In this document: in pieces, positions 15,244-24,123 of the stretch | Numbering within the stretch: position 1 is the stretch's first letter | How the letters are laid out: the number at the start of each line of letters is the position of its first letter | Source: Bacillota bacterium | GTDB lineage: Bacteria > Bacillota > Clostridia > Acetivibrionales > DSM-1351 | DNA: 25,329 nt | Direction of reading: 5' to 3' | Assembly: GCA_023412275.1 (NCBI GenBank) | Contig: JAEYNY010000187.1 | Span: 1 to 25,329 of the forward strand | Translations under genes and position numbers: made by a program | Notes under the pieces: model-generated | What the model was told of the DNA's origin: nothing | Seen by the model: only the letters and a program-made list of their open reading frames with translations | Databases searched by the model: none

Positions 15244-16171
15244 GTTTCTCACCTATGCTAATTTTGTGTCCTCTCAAATAATCGCTTACTTTCATCCTTT
15301 TAGAAGAATCAAATTGCAGCTCACTTATTACTATGTAGCCGTCAGAGCATTTTACCAGTAATCCGTTATCGTCAACCTTCACAATTTCTCCGGGTAAATG
15401 ACTTTTGTTATTCTCCATGGTTGAAACGCAGGTTTTCCAAACCCTCATTTTACTTTCATTCAAAAAGGTGTACGCTCCCGGCCATGGACTTGTTCCTCTT
15501 ACCAGATCATGTACCTGTTGAGCTGTCTTATTCCAGTCCATGAGCCCTACTTCCTTTGTAATAATTGGGGCATATGATGATAGGGAATCATCCTGTGGCT
15601 TTCTTACAAGTGTCCCTTTTTTTAGTTCTGAAAGAGTTTCTTTTAATACTTGGGCTCCTAAAACAGCCATTGCGTCATGCAATTCTCCGGCTGTCATATC
15701 TGAACTTATTTCAATTTCCTTTTTTAGGAGCATATCTCCGGTATCAAGTCCTACATCAGTAAACATAGTCGTAATGCCTGTCACTTTTTCACCGTTTATA
15801 ATTGACCACTGAATAGGAGCCGCTCCTCTGTATGCAGGCAAAAGAGAACCATGTACGTTTATACAGCCAAGGGTCGGTACGTCAAGCATTTCCTTTGATA
15901 TAATTTTCCCATATGCAGCGGTAACCAACAAATCCGGGCCCAATTCCCTGATTTGTCCAACAAATTCAGGTGTCTTTATTTTAGCAGGCTGAAGAACTGT
16001 AATACCGTGTTCCAAGGCAAATTCCTTCACAGGAGGAGCTGCCAACTTGTTACCTCTACCCTTTGGTTTGTCAGGCTGGGTAACAACTGCAATAACTTCA
16101 TACCCTTCATTTATAAGCATTTCAAGACTAGGTACTGCAAATTCAGGTGTACCCATAAAAATTATCTTCAC
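15233..16171 (-). CDS. fmt: Methionyl-tRNA formyltransferase
   Basis: A 312-residue enzyme that formylates initiator Met-tRNA with 10-formyltetrahydrofolate. The N-terminal Rossmann domain has MGTPEFAVPSL, the loop TQPDKPKGRG and the active-site residues Asn105, His107 (INVHGSLLP) and Asp143 (GLDTGDM). The C-terminal OB domain (about 205-312) binds tRNA. The start is a GTG at 16171 with GGAGAG ten bases upstream. It follows def by 40 bases; the two enzymes act on opposite ends of the same N-formyl-methionine cycle. Confidence 0.97.
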   Translation of the reverse strand: MKIIFMGTPEFAVPSLEMLINEGYEVIAVVTQPDKPKGRGNKLAAPPVKEFALEHGITVLQPAKIKTPEFVGQIRELGPDLLVTAAYGKIISKEMLDVPTLGCINVHGSLLPAYRGAAPIQWSIINGEKVTGITTMFTDVGLDTGDMLLKKEIEISSDMTAGELHDAMAVLGAQVLKETLSELKKGTLVRKPQDDSLSSYAPIITKEVGLMDWNKTAQQVHDLVRGTSPWPGAYTFLNESKMRVWKTCVSTMENNKSHLPGEIVKVDDNGLLVKCSDGYIVISELQFDSSKRMKVSDYLRGHKISIGEKLGN

Positions 16172-16211
16172 TAATAATTCACTCTCCTACATAACCGTGA
16201 TATTTCATAGA

Positions 16212-16691
16212 TTAATCTTTTTGCATTTCCTCAAATTCTTTTTCGGTGTACATCTTATGTGCCTTATCTTTATATAAAATTCCGTCCAAATGGTCTAGTT
16301 CATGGCATATGGCCCTTGCAAAAAATTCACTGGCTTCGATGGTTATATTCTCACCATTTCTATCTGTATATCTCAATGTAACATTCATGGGGCGATTAAC
16401 CTTTCCCAATACCCCGGGGATACTCAAACAGCCTTCTACACCATCCTGGTCTCCGCTTTGCTCCAGAATAACCGGATTAATCATCTCATATAAACCGTCC
16501 CCCACATCAATAACAACCATCCTCTTGAGGACACCTATCTGGGGAGCTGCCAAACCTACACCGTCGGCCCTGTACATAGTATCTGCCATATCCTCTAAAA
16601 GAGAGAATATTTTTTTATCAATAGTATCAACCGGTCTGCTTATCTTTCTTAATACTTCGTCCCCATCTTTCCTTATTTGCCTGTAAGCCAT
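16212..16691 (-). CDS. def: Peptide deformylase
   Basis: A 159-residue metalloenzyme that removes the N-formyl group from new proteins. All three motifs are present: GVGLAAPQIG (44-53), EGCLSIPG (86-93, Cys88 a metal ligand) and HELDHLDG (130-137, His130 and His134 metal ligands, Glu131 catalytic). The start is ATG 16691, six bases after GGAGG; a TTG two codons earlier is less likely. Short type, close to the clostridial/type 1 enzymes. Confidence 0.97.
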   Translation of the reverse strand: MAYRQIRKDGDEVLRKISRPVDTIDKKIFSLLEDMADTMYRADGVGLAAPQIGVLKRMVVIDVGDGLYEMINPVILEQSGDQDGVEGCLSIPGVLGKVNRPMNVTLRYTDRNGENITIEASEFFARAICHELDHLDGILYKDKAHKMYTEKEFEEMQKD

Positions 16692-16722
16692 AACCAACCT
16701 CCAATTATATATATCTTTTCTA

Positions 16723-19176
16723 TTATAGCATATTATAAGGATTTATATCTATGCTCATAGTAACATCTTTGTCCTTGTTATTTTTCCAAAACTTATCGCC
16801 CATGGCTGATAGCCGTTCAATAAGTAACTCTACATCTCGTTCCTTTACAACAAGCCTCCAGCGATACTTGTTGGCAATCTTAGGTACCGGGCATCTTGAA
16901 GGTCCCAGAACCAGAGTGTCTTCCGGACATTCTTCACAAAGCAAAGGTTTCATGCTTTTAGCCGACTCAAAAACACCTCTGTCTCGTCTGCCTGAAAAGG
17001 TAATTAATGCAATGTTTGTAAACGGCGGATAATCAAGCCGTTTACGAATCATGATTTCCTGGGCGTAAAATGATTTAAAATCATGATTGCATGCAGCAAT
17101 AATACTATATTCATCAGTATTATATGTTTGTATGATTACACGACCTCCGATGTCTCCTCTTCCAGCTCTGCCGGAAACCTGTGTAAGAAGCTGAAAAGTC
17201 CTTTCAGAGGCTCTGTAATCACCTGTATTAAGCATGCCGTCTGCGGCAAGCACTCCTACAAGAGTAACATTAGGAAAATCATGTCCTTTAGCTATCATCT
17301 GTGTGCCTACCATTATATTTATATTTTCATTTTTAAACCTGTTCAGTATTTCCTCGTGGGCATTTTTATAACCTACTGTGTCCATATCCATACGTATTAC
17401 CGACGCCTCTGGAATACGCTTTGTGACTTCCTCTTCTATTTTCTGCGTTCCTGTACCAAAATACCTGATATTTTCACTTTTACAGGATGGGCATACAGAA
17501 GGATTCTGTACAGTAAATCCGCAATAGTGACAAATCAGTCTTTTAGTTTTTGAATGATATGTCAACGCAATACTGCACTCCGGACATTTCATAGTATAAC
17601 CACAATTCCTGCAAATTACAAAAGTTGAAAATCCTCTCCTGTTGAGAAATAAAATACTCTGCTGATTGTTATCTTTATTTTTTAGAAGCTCTTCTACCAA
17701 TCTTGAACTAAAAGGCGTCTTATTTCCGTTTTCCAGTTCGACTCTCATATCTACAAGCTCAACTTTTGGCAGTTCTGCGGTTTTGGGTCTGTTTTGCATT
17801 TCCAACAGGTGAATTTTCTCTGTTTCCGCACTGTAATATGTCTCAACAGAAGGTGTTGCAGACCCGTATACAAGCAGACAGTTGTTAATTTCACATCTCT
17901 TACGGGCATCATCCTTTGCATTATATCTTGGCATAGATTCAGACTTGTAGGAGCCTTCATGCTCCTCGTCTATAACAATCAATCCCAGATTTTCCATAGG
18001 TGCAAATATGGCAGAGCGGGCTCCTACTACCACATCGACTTTACCGTCTCTTATAAGTTTCCACTGATCAAATCTTTCCCCAAGGGAGAGTTTTGAGTGT
18101 ATAACAGCAACTCTGTTTCCGAATCTTGAAACAAATCTCTCTACCATCTGTGGTGTCAGTGAAATCTCAGGTACAAGTAAAATAGCCTTTTTCCCTAATA
18201 AAAAGCAGTGGGAAATAAGCTGAAGGTACACCTCTGTCTTTCCGCTTCCTGTAATACCGTGAAGTAATGTTTCCTGAAAGTTTTTGCAGTCTAGCTGTTT
18301 CTTTAAAAACGCCAGAGCATGTGACTGATCCTCCGTAGGAGATAAAGGTTCTGTCTTTTCATAATGCTTGCCCTTGAGAGGATTCCTTTTAATTTCAAGA
18401 CTTTTGTAGCTTATGTACCCGTGTTTGCTAAGAGTATCAAGCACGGAAGTTGTAACACCGGCAAACCTTTGCATATCACTAACCGAAACTATTTCATTTT
18501 CAAGAAGTATTTCAAGAACTCTTACATGTTGTATCCTCTTAATCTGGTTGTTTTCGAGCTCATCTATTATCTCAGAGGTTGGTCTTGCAAGACTGACAGC
18601 TTTAACTGTCTTTGCATTAACCTTTTGTTCATAGCTTTCCTCCATGGAAACCGCACCGGATAGACACAGCTCCTCAATTGCTGACTTAAATCCCTTTATT
18701 GAACAAATACCTCTGAGTTCTTCGTACTCACATTCCCCACCACAATCGTCAAGAACACTTAAAACCTTTTTCAAACCAGCTTTTTTAAAATCTTTATGAA
18801 TATCATTAATCTTTATATTCTTAACTGTTTTTACACTTATACCCGGAGGCAACATACATTTTATAATGTCTGAGTATGTACATATATACCTTCTTTTCAT
18901 CCATTCCAGAAGCTGTATACTGTCATTTGTCAAAAGCGGGTAAGGCTCTAGTATTTCTTTTATTTCTTTATATACAATTGACTTATCTTCTAAAACCAAA
19001 GGGTTTGTTTCCGTGACAAACCCTTCTCTTACCTGCTCTCCGCTGCCAAATGGAACAAGAACCCTGCAACCTTGAAATATCTGTTGAGACAGGTGTTCAG
19101 GTACACTATAAGTATATTTTTTATCAAAAGCTCTGGTAGTATTACTTAGCACCACTGATACAGTTGTTACTTTCAT
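16723..19176 (-). CDS. priA: Primosomal replication restart helicase PriA
   Basis: An 817-residue 3'-5' DNA helicase that reloads the replisome at stalled forks. An N-terminal 3'-end-binding domain (about 1-105) and winged-helix region precede the helicase core, with Walker A GITGSGKT (307-314) and Walker B DEEH (403-406). Eight cysteines for two zinc ions follow (C522, C525, C531, C534, C549, C552, C562, C565), then helicase motifs V and VI (VGTQMIAKGHDFPNV, SGRAGR) and a C-terminal domain. GGAG stands 8 bases before ATG 19176. A promoter at the hepT end lies just upstream, so this is probably the first gene of the housekeeping transcript. Confidence 0.97.
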   Translation of the reverse strand: MKVTTVSVVLSNTTRAFDKKYTYSVPEHLSQQIFQGCRVLVPFGSGEQVREGFVTETNPLVLEDKSIVYKEIKEILEPYPLLTNDSIQLLEWMKRRYICTYSDIIKCMLPPGISVKTVKNIKINDIHKDFKKAGLKKVLSVLDDCGGECEYEELRGICSIKGFKSAIEELCLSGAVSMEESYEQKVNAKTVKAVSLARPTSEIIDELENNQIKRIQHVRVLEILLENEIVSVSDMQRFAGVTTSVLDTLSKHGYISYKSLEIKRNPLKGKHYEKTEPLSPTEDQSHALAFLKKQLDCKNFQETLLHGITGSGKTEVYLQLISHCFLLGKKAILLVPEISLTPQMVERFVSRFGNRVAVIHSKLSLGERFDQWKLIRDGKVDVVVGARSAIFAPMENLGLIVIDEEHEGSYKSESMPRYNAKDDARKRCEINNCLLVYGSATPSVETYYSAETEKIHLLEMQNRPKTAELPKVELVDMRVELENGNKTPFSSRLVEELLKNKDNNQQSILFLNRRGFSTFVICRNCGYTMKCPECSIALTYHSKTKRLICHYCGFTVQNPSVCPSCKSENIRYFGTGTQKIEEEVTKRIPEASVIRMDMDTVGYKNAHEEILNRFKNENINIMVGTQMIAKGHDFPNVTLVGVLAADGMLNTGDYRASERTFQLLTQVSGRAGRGDIGGRVIIQTYNTDEYSIIAACNHDFKSFYAQEIMIRKRLDYPPFTNIALITFSGRRDRGVFESAKSMKPLLCEECPEDTLVLGPSRCPVPKIANKYRWRLVVKERDVELLIERLSAMGDKFWKNNKDKDVTMSIDINPYNML

Positions 19177-19215
19177 TATGTCGACTCCATATTACATATT
19201 CTAAAGAACCACTTT

Positions 19216-19245
19216 ATTATATCAGATATGCAATTTATTTATCAA
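19216..19245 (-). promoter_or_regulatory. Internal promoter for the priA-to-thiN run
   Basis: -35 TTGATA (19245-19240), 18-base spacer, -10 TATAAT (19221-19216) on the minus strand. It overlaps the last codons and stop of hepT and would start RNA about 30 bases upstream of priA. Confidence 0.6.
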
Positions 19246-20178
19246 ATCAGCAAGAATGTCTCTTGCCTCGCTTTTTGGAAGCTTTTCTATCTCTTGGAAA
19301 GCCTTCTGTCTATATCTTTGTATGTAACTTTCGGTATACTCCATACCTCCTGAAGAACATATCTTAGAAATTATATTATGAAGTTCTTCATTTGACTTCT
19401 CGTCTTTTCTCCAGTAGTTTTCAACCATCTCGTATATTTCCTTATTATTTTTACAAGCATATATTCCCGGAAGAGTTAGTATTCCCTTGGAAAGGTCATT
19501 GTAGACAGGCTTTCCCCATTCTGAATCACCGCTTTTGTAATCCCGATAATCATCAATCATCTGAAACATAACTCCGTAGTAAAATCCCAGTTTTGAAAGG
19601 CTGTTTGTAATACTGTGATTGCATTTTGAACATAACGCACCTAAGGCACAAGAAGCCCCAAAAAGTACCGCTGTTTTTCTTGAAATTCTTTTGAGATATG
19701 AAGGAACTGACAAGTTCATTACATACTTATCCCTGTATTGATCTACTTCTCCCTCACAAATGGTTTTTACCGCCTTAGCAGCTATTTTCAGTTGGTTTGC
19801 TGGAACAATATCTGCAAGCATCAAAAGTGCCTTAGTATACAAAAAATCACCGCAGTAGATAGCCATATCTGTTCCGTATTTTTTATAAACTGTTTCCCTG
19901 TTTCTCCTATATGGTGAGTAATCAAGAACATCATCGTGTATTAGAGTCGCAGTATGAAGCAATTCTATAGCACTTGCAAGCTGCACAAGCCTGTCCTGCC
20001 GCATTTTACCGAAATATGATGAAACAATAACCATTGCGGGTCTGAGTCTCTTCCCCCCTGCACCCACTGTATCTGCGATGGCCTGAACCAAAAGCTGGTT
20101 TTTTGAAGTAACGTTTGTACGTAGATTTTCCTCGACTTTCTCAATATCACTGTTTAACCTTTGGTTTTCAAAAAACAT
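19222..20178 (-). CDS. Polyprenyl diphosphate synthase (HepT/DmkB-like)
   Basis: A 318-residue trans-isoprenyl diphosphate synthase that extends farnesyl/geranylgeranyl diphosphate with isopentenyl units. It has GGKRLRP (41-47), the first aspartate motif DDVLD (82-86) with RR after it, and the second, DDYRD (209-213), with the downstream lysine of GKPVYNDLSKG. The residues before the first motif (LLHTATLIHDD) are small and fit long-chain products such as the heptaprenyl tail of menaquinone. The gene is 9 bases after the EetB-like gene. In the Listeria electron-transfer locus the equivalent gene, dmkB, makes the side chain of demethylmenaquinone; whether this organism makes a quinone cannot be seen here. 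AAGGGG precedes ATG 20178. Confidence 0.9.
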   Translation of the reverse strand: MFFENQRLNSDIEKVEENLRTNVTSKNQLLVQAIADTVGAGGKRLRPAMVIVSSYFGKMRQDRLVQLASAIELLHTATLIHDDVLDYSPYRRNRETVYKKYGTDMAIYCGDFLYTKALLMLADIVPANQLKIAAKAVKTICEGEVDQYRDKYVMNLSVPSYLKRISRKTAVLFGASCALGALCSKCNHSITNSLSKLGFYYGVMFQMIDDYRDYKSGDSEWGKPVYNDLSKGILTLPGIYACKNNKEIYEMVENYWRKDEKSNEELHNIISKICSSGGMEYTESYIQRYRQKAFQEIEKLPKSEARDILADLINKLHI

Positions 20179-20187
20179 AATTTCCCC

Positions 20188-20724
20188 TTATAAATTTGAT
20201 ATAATATTTAACCTTTTTAAGGCTCTCACAAAAAAGGAGCTGCATAACCCTACAAAAGTCCCCATAATAATTCCAGACAAAAGCAATACAGGTAAATAAC
20301 CTATAACAGACAAATCACTCATTATAAAGCATGCTACCAATATTTGTCCGACATTATGTGCTATTGATCCGGCTATGCTTATTCCAATTAAGCTTAACCA
20401 CCTCTCCATATATTTTAACATTATCCACATAATCAGTGTACTCAAAATTCCACCACATATACTAAAAGTAAAAATTACCGGCCCCCCCATAAACAGGGAT
20501 GAGAGAACACATTTCACCAAAACTATTGCCATAGTATTTGAAAGACTAAAAAAGATTAAGGAAACAATAGTTATTATATTTGACAATCCAAGCTTTATTC
20601 CTGGAATCCCCACCGGAACCGGAAACCATGATTCAATAATAGACAACACCAACGCCTGAGAAGCAAGAACTGCCAGTAGCACCATTTTCTTTATGTCAAC
20701 TTTATTTTTAATATACAATCTCAT
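20188..20724 (-). CDS. eetB: Gx-type membrane protein, EetB-like
   Basis: A 178-residue integral membrane protein with about five helices. The segment VGIPGIKLGLSNIITIVSLI, followed by VLSSLFMGGP, is typical of the family named heptaprenyl diphosphate synthase component I or Gx transporter, which resembles substrate-binding subunits of ECF transporters. EetB of the Listeria flavin-based electron-transfer locus is in this family. Its ATG overlaps the stop of the EetA-like gene by four bases (ATGA) with GGAGTG upstream, so the pair is translationally coupled. The symbol rests on family plus context; the older name hepS/hepA is a possible alternative because the next gene is a polyprenyl synthase. 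Confidence 0.75.
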   Translation of the reverse strand: MRLYIKNKVDIKKMVLLAVLASQALVLSIIESWFPVPVGIPGIKLGLSNIITIVSLIFFSLSNTMAIVLVKCVLSSLFMGGPVIFTFSICGGILSTLIMWIMLKYMERWLSLIGISIAGSIAHNVGQILVACFIMSDLSVIGYLPVLLLSGIIMGTFVGLCSSFFVRALKRLNIISNL

Positions 20725-21128
20725 TTTACCACTCCATCCACATTTTGATTCTTATCTTGCTCCAACTTAATAATTATTTTATTAGGAAGACAAACCGCTA
20801 TTTCCCCCGGGTGACTGAGCCAACCGGTCTTTACACAAACCTTATCAGGGCAATCCGATTCAAGAAAGCAAATTCTGTTTTTTTCTGCTACAATAGTTGC
20901 CTTATGCAATCCTGATATACTAATTACTTCCCTTTTTTTAAGACTTGTCAGGTCAATTTTTCTGATAACTTTGTCGTTCTTTTTTATTATTGCCGTAATA
21001 CCTACGTTATCAACTTGGATGCCATTGATATTACTTAAACTGGCTGCATTTTCTTTGCCAAAAAATATAGCTGACAATATACCAAGAACTATTACCAGCA
21101 AAAGAATTATGTCACCCTTTTTCAACAT
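20721..21128 (-). CDS. eetA: Membrane-anchored NusG domain II protein, EetA-like
   Basis: A 135-residue protein with one N-terminal membrane helix (about 6-24) and an extracytoplasmic NusG-domain-II-like part. The hallmark is FLESDCPDKVCVKTGWLSHP with VCLPNKIII after it; Cys93, Cys98 and Cys113 are the conserved ones, with an extra Cys87. EetA of the Listeria electron-transfer locus has the same layout. The start was placed at ATG 21128, seven bases after GGGGAG; ATG 21161 is in frame but deep inside apbE. It overlaps the end of apbE by 17 bases. The biochemical role is unknown; EetA and EetB are thought to pass electrons from quinol to extracellular flavoproteins. Confidence 0.75.
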   Translation of the reverse strand: MLKKGDIILLLVIVLGILSAIFFGKENAASLSNINGIQVDNVGITAIIKKNDKVIRKIDLTSLKKREVISISGLHKATIVAEKNRICFLESDCPDKVCVKTGWLSHPGEIAVCLPNKIIIKLEQDKNQNVDGVVK

Positions 21129-22164
21129 ACGTAAACTCCCCACTTTCATCCTGAAAATCAAAGTCCTTTTTAAGGTTTTCAGTTATATAAACTTTTTTAT
21201 CTTTAGTAATGAATATAGCGTCAACTCCGTGGAGTTTTTTCAATAATTCTTTAGACTTCTTAAGCCCCATTATAAATGTTGCTGTTGACAGAGCATCGGC
21301 ACTAATTGAACTGTTCGTAACAATGGTTGAACTAATCAAATCCGAATTACTGGGACATCCAGTTCTAGGATCTATAATATGGTGATACCTAATACCGTCT
21401 TTCATAAAAAATCTCTCGTAGTCGCCGGAAGTCACCACAGTTTTGTCTGAAATACTAAGAATACCAATGTATTTACCGTCCGCTGCTCTTGGATTTTGGA
21501 TTCCTATTCTCCATGGTGTATTATCCGGTTTATTCCCAACTACATAAACATTTCCTCCAAGGTTTATGTAAGCTGATTTTATTCCATCTCTGCGACATAT
21601 CTTTACGGCTTCATCTGCAGCATAACCTTTGGCAATAGCACCAAAATCAATCATCTGACCCTTTAAAGGAAGCCTGAATGTCATTTTATCTTGGCTAAGG
21701 TCAACAGATTTGTAATTAACAAGTTTTAAGAGTGTATTGATCCTGCTTTGGGAAGGAACATGAGGATGATCAGTAAAAACTCCCCATTCCTTAACTAAAG
21801 GCCCTATGGTTATGTCAAAGGCACCATTACTTAATTTAGAAAATTTATCAGCTTCAGTTATAATATTATAAATATCGTTATTTATGTGAAATACCTGCGA
21901 TTGCCCGGAATGACTGTTAATCTGGCTAACAGTACTTGTTTTAATATTAACAGACATATTATCTTCAAGGCTTTTTAACCTTTGAATAATCTTGTTTGCA
22001 GAAACTTCAGCATTACTGCCATAAATTCTTTGTGAAATTACGGTACCCATTTGAAAGCTTTCTTTTTCAACATAATCATCACTGGCATTACTTTTTGAAC
22101 ATCCGCTTAGATAAAAAGAAACAATTACAAATGATAAAATAATTAAAATACGGTTATTTTTCAA
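21112..22164 (-). CDS. apbE: FAD:protein FMN transferase, lipoprotein (ApbE/FmnB-like)
   Basis: A roughly 350-residue flavin transferase that cleaves FAD and attaches FMN through a phosphoester to a Ser/Thr of a target protein outside the membrane. The signal peptide ends in lipobox YLSGC (Cys22). Catalytic family motifs are FDIT (116-119), DFGAIAKGYAADEA (173-186), INLGGN (200-205), HHIIDPRTG (261-269) and ADALSTA (289-295), which hold FAD and magnesium. The start was put at TTG 22164, just after GGGGGTGA; an ATG at 22179 is the alternative. It leads the minus-strand redox operon and is divergent from ndh2. No protein with an FMN-binding (NqrC/RnfG/PplA-type) domain is in the window, so its substrate is encoded elsewhere. 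Confidence 0.92.
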   Translation of the reverse strand: MKNNRILIILSFVIVSFYLSGCSKSNASDDYVEKESFQMGTVISQRIYGSNAEVSANKIIQRLKSLEDNMSVNIKTSTVSQINSHSGQSQVFHINNDIYNIITEADKFSKLSNGAFDITIGPLVKEWGVFTDHPHVPSQSRINTLLKLVNYKSVDLSQDKMTFRLPLKGQMIDFGAIAKGYAADEAVKICRRDGIKSAYINLGGNVYVVGNKPDNTPWRIGIQNPRAADGKYIGILSISDKTVVTSGDYERFFMKDGIRYHHIIDPRTGCPSNSDLISSTIVTNSSISADALSTATFIMGLKKSKELLKKLHGVDAIFITKDKKVYITENLKKDFDFQDESGEFTYVEKG

Positions 22165-22295
22165 ACAACTCACCCCCATATAGTTACGAATATGAATACA
22201 ATTCAGGCAAAATAAACATCATATAAACGTACAAATTTATTTATAAATGTTTCCCTGAAATTTCTACTTTTATAACAAAAACAGGAGAGATAATC

Positions 22296-24050
22296 ATGTC
22301 CAGAAAAATAGTAATTGTAGGTGCAGGTTATGCAGGAATAGAAACTGCTCTATACCTTCAACGAAAAAAGAAAAAGAAAGATGATTTATCGATTACGATT
22401 ATAGATAAAAATTCGTATCATACACTGTTGACAGAGCTCCACGAAACTGCCGGAAACAGAATAGACTCGGACGGAGTTATTGTACCGCTTAGAGATATAT
22501 TTCAGTACACTGATGTTAAAATAGTAAAAGATGAAATTGTTAAATTTGATATGGAAAATAACATTGTTTCATCAAATAAAAATCAGTATGAATATGACTA
22601 TCTGGTTTTAGCTTTTGGAAGTGAGCCCAACTATTACGGTATACCCGGAATGAAGGAATACAGTTACCCTCTTTGGTCATTTAAAGATTCAATCAGGATA
22701 AAAGAGCATATACTGGATTGCTTTGAACTTGCTTCTCAGGAAAATGATGAGACCAGAAGAAAATCACTTTTGACCTTTATAGTCGGTGGAGGGGGCTTCA
22801 CAGGCGTTGAGATGATGGGCGAATTGGGAAGATGGGTTAAAAAGCTTTGTATTGACTATAGTATTTCCCGTAATCAGGTAAGTCTGTATCTAATAGAAGC
22901 CCTACCCAAAATACTTACAATACTTAATGAGAATAATGTTAAAAAATCTATGGATTATCTTACTTCTTCTTTGGGAGTTAATGTACTTCTAGAAAGTGCA
23001 ATTACAAAACTTGATTCAGAAAAAGTGGAACTAAAAGACGGACGCTCAATAAATACACGTACCCTTATCTGGACAGCCGGTATAAAAGCATCTTCTCTTA
23101 CTAATGAAATAGACACTGAAAAGAACAGAACTTCAAGAACTGTTGTTGACGAATACACTAAAACTACCTTTAAAAATGTATATGCAATAGGCGATGTATC
23201 TGCTTTTACCTACGATGAAAAAATTCTTCCTCCTCTTGTAGAATCGGCGGTTCAAACAGGTAAAAATGCAGCTGTTAATATTCTCGCTGATATCAGAGGT
23301 ACTGAGAAAGTTAAATTAACACCTAAACTACATGGTGTCATGGTTTCCATCGGGAGCAATTTTGCCGTTAGTGAGATAATGGGAAAGCGGCTGCCTGTAT
23401 GGCTGTCAATATTAATGAAATACATGGTAAACGTCCATTATCTATTTGGTATTGGAGGTTTTGAACTTGTTATAAAGTATCTGAATCATGAATTTATGAA
23501 CAAAAGACATAGAAAGTCGTTTCTGGAGTACCACTATACCCGTAGGTCCGCTACAATATGGCTTGTACCCCTAAGGCTGTTTCTTGGTTACACCTGGCTT
23601 ATAGAGGGATACAATAAAATAAAGGAAGGCTGGCTGACTTCACCAATGCTTGCAGGCTTGCCGGTTGATGGCGCTTCCAGTGCTTCTATTACGGAATCGG
23701 GAGAAAAAATATTCAGAATAGTTTCTTCACACACACCGGAGTGGTATGCATGGATAGCAAACCGATTAGTAATTCCAAACGCTCTTTTATTCCAAATAAT
23801 GATAGTTTTATCTGAAGTGGGTCTTGGACTTGCATTTATATCAGGAACATTTACATTTATAGCTGCTCTAGCCGCTATTGCTTTAAACATAAATTTTCTT
23901 CTTTCAACAGGCTTATATGAGACTAGCTGGTGGCTTATCCCTGCTGAGATAGCTATGTTGGGAGGTGCAGGAAGAGTATTTGGCATTGACAGTTACCTTA
24001 TGCCAGCCTTGATGAAGTTTTGGAGATACCTTGTTAGACGTAGTTCATAA
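22296..24050 (+). CDS. ndh2: NDH-2-type NADH dehydrogenase fused to a DoxX-like membrane domain
   Basis: A 584-residue protein. Residues 1-400 form a type II NADH dehydrogenase: FAD dinucleotide fold VGAGYAGIE (8-16), NADH fold GGGGFTGVE (164-172), FAD-contacting YAIGD (296-300), and a membrane-association region about 365-400. Residues 415-575 hold about four helices (SATIWLVPLRLFLGYTWLIE; LFQIMIVLSEVGLGLAFISG; FIAALAAIALNINFLLSTGL; WWLIPAEIAMLGGAGRVFGI) in the DoxX/DoxD style, which would fix it in the membrane. It passes electrons from NADH to a quinone without pumping protons. AGGAGA precedes the ATG. It is the only long plus-strand gene, divergent from apbE-eetA-eetB-hepT. In Listeria the Ndh2 of the electron-transfer locus likewise has an added membrane part. 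Confidence 0.88.
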   Translation: MSRKIVIVGAGYAGIETALYLQRKKKKKDDLSITIIDKNSYHTLLTELHETAGNRIDSDGVIVPLRDIFQYTDVKIVKDEIVKFDMENNIVSSNKNQYEYDYLVLAFGSEPNYYGIPGMKEYSYPLWSFKDSIRIKEHILDCFELASQENDETRRKSLLTFIVGGGGFTGVEMMGELGRWVKKLCIDYSISRNQVSLYLIEALPKILTILNENNVKKSMDYLTSSLGVNVLLESAITKLDSEKVELKDGRSINTRTLIWTAGIKASSLTNEIDTEKNRTSRTVVDEYTKTTFKNVYAIGDVSAFTYDEKILPPLVESAVQTGKNAAVNILADIRGTEKVKLTPKLHGVMVSIGSNFAVSEIMGKRLPVWLSILMKYMVNVHYLFGIGGFELVIKYLNHEFMNKRHRKSFLEYHYTRRSATIWLVPLRLFLGYTWLIEGYNKIKEGWLTSPMLAGLPVDGASSASITESGEKIFRIVSSHTPEWYAWIANRLVIPNALLFQIMIVLSEVGLGLAFISGTFTFIAALAAIALNINFLLSTGLYETSWWLIPAEIAMLGGAGRVFGIDSYLMPALMKFWRYLVRRSS

Positions 24051-24055
24051 ACTAA

Positions 24056-24103
24056 AAAACCATCACACTCTGTTCAAAAACTAAAGCAATGTGTGATGGT
24101 TTT
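24056..24103. terminator. Bidirectional terminator between ndh2 and the OB-fold gene
   Basis: AAAACCATCACAC (24056-24068) and GTGTGATGGTTTT (24091-24103) form a perfect 13 bp stem around a 22-base loop, with T-runs on both strands. It ends ndh2 six bases after its stop and also serves the converging OB-fold gene. Confidence 0.9.
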
Positions 24104-24123
24104 GTCTCTATGTTTATAAAAAA

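Noticed and set aside
22180..22295. Possible Rex or FNR-type operator between the divergent redox genes
   Set aside because: An imperfect AT-rich palindrome is visible around 22231-22250, but it does not match a known consensus well enough to call, and neither divergent promoter could be placed with confidence.
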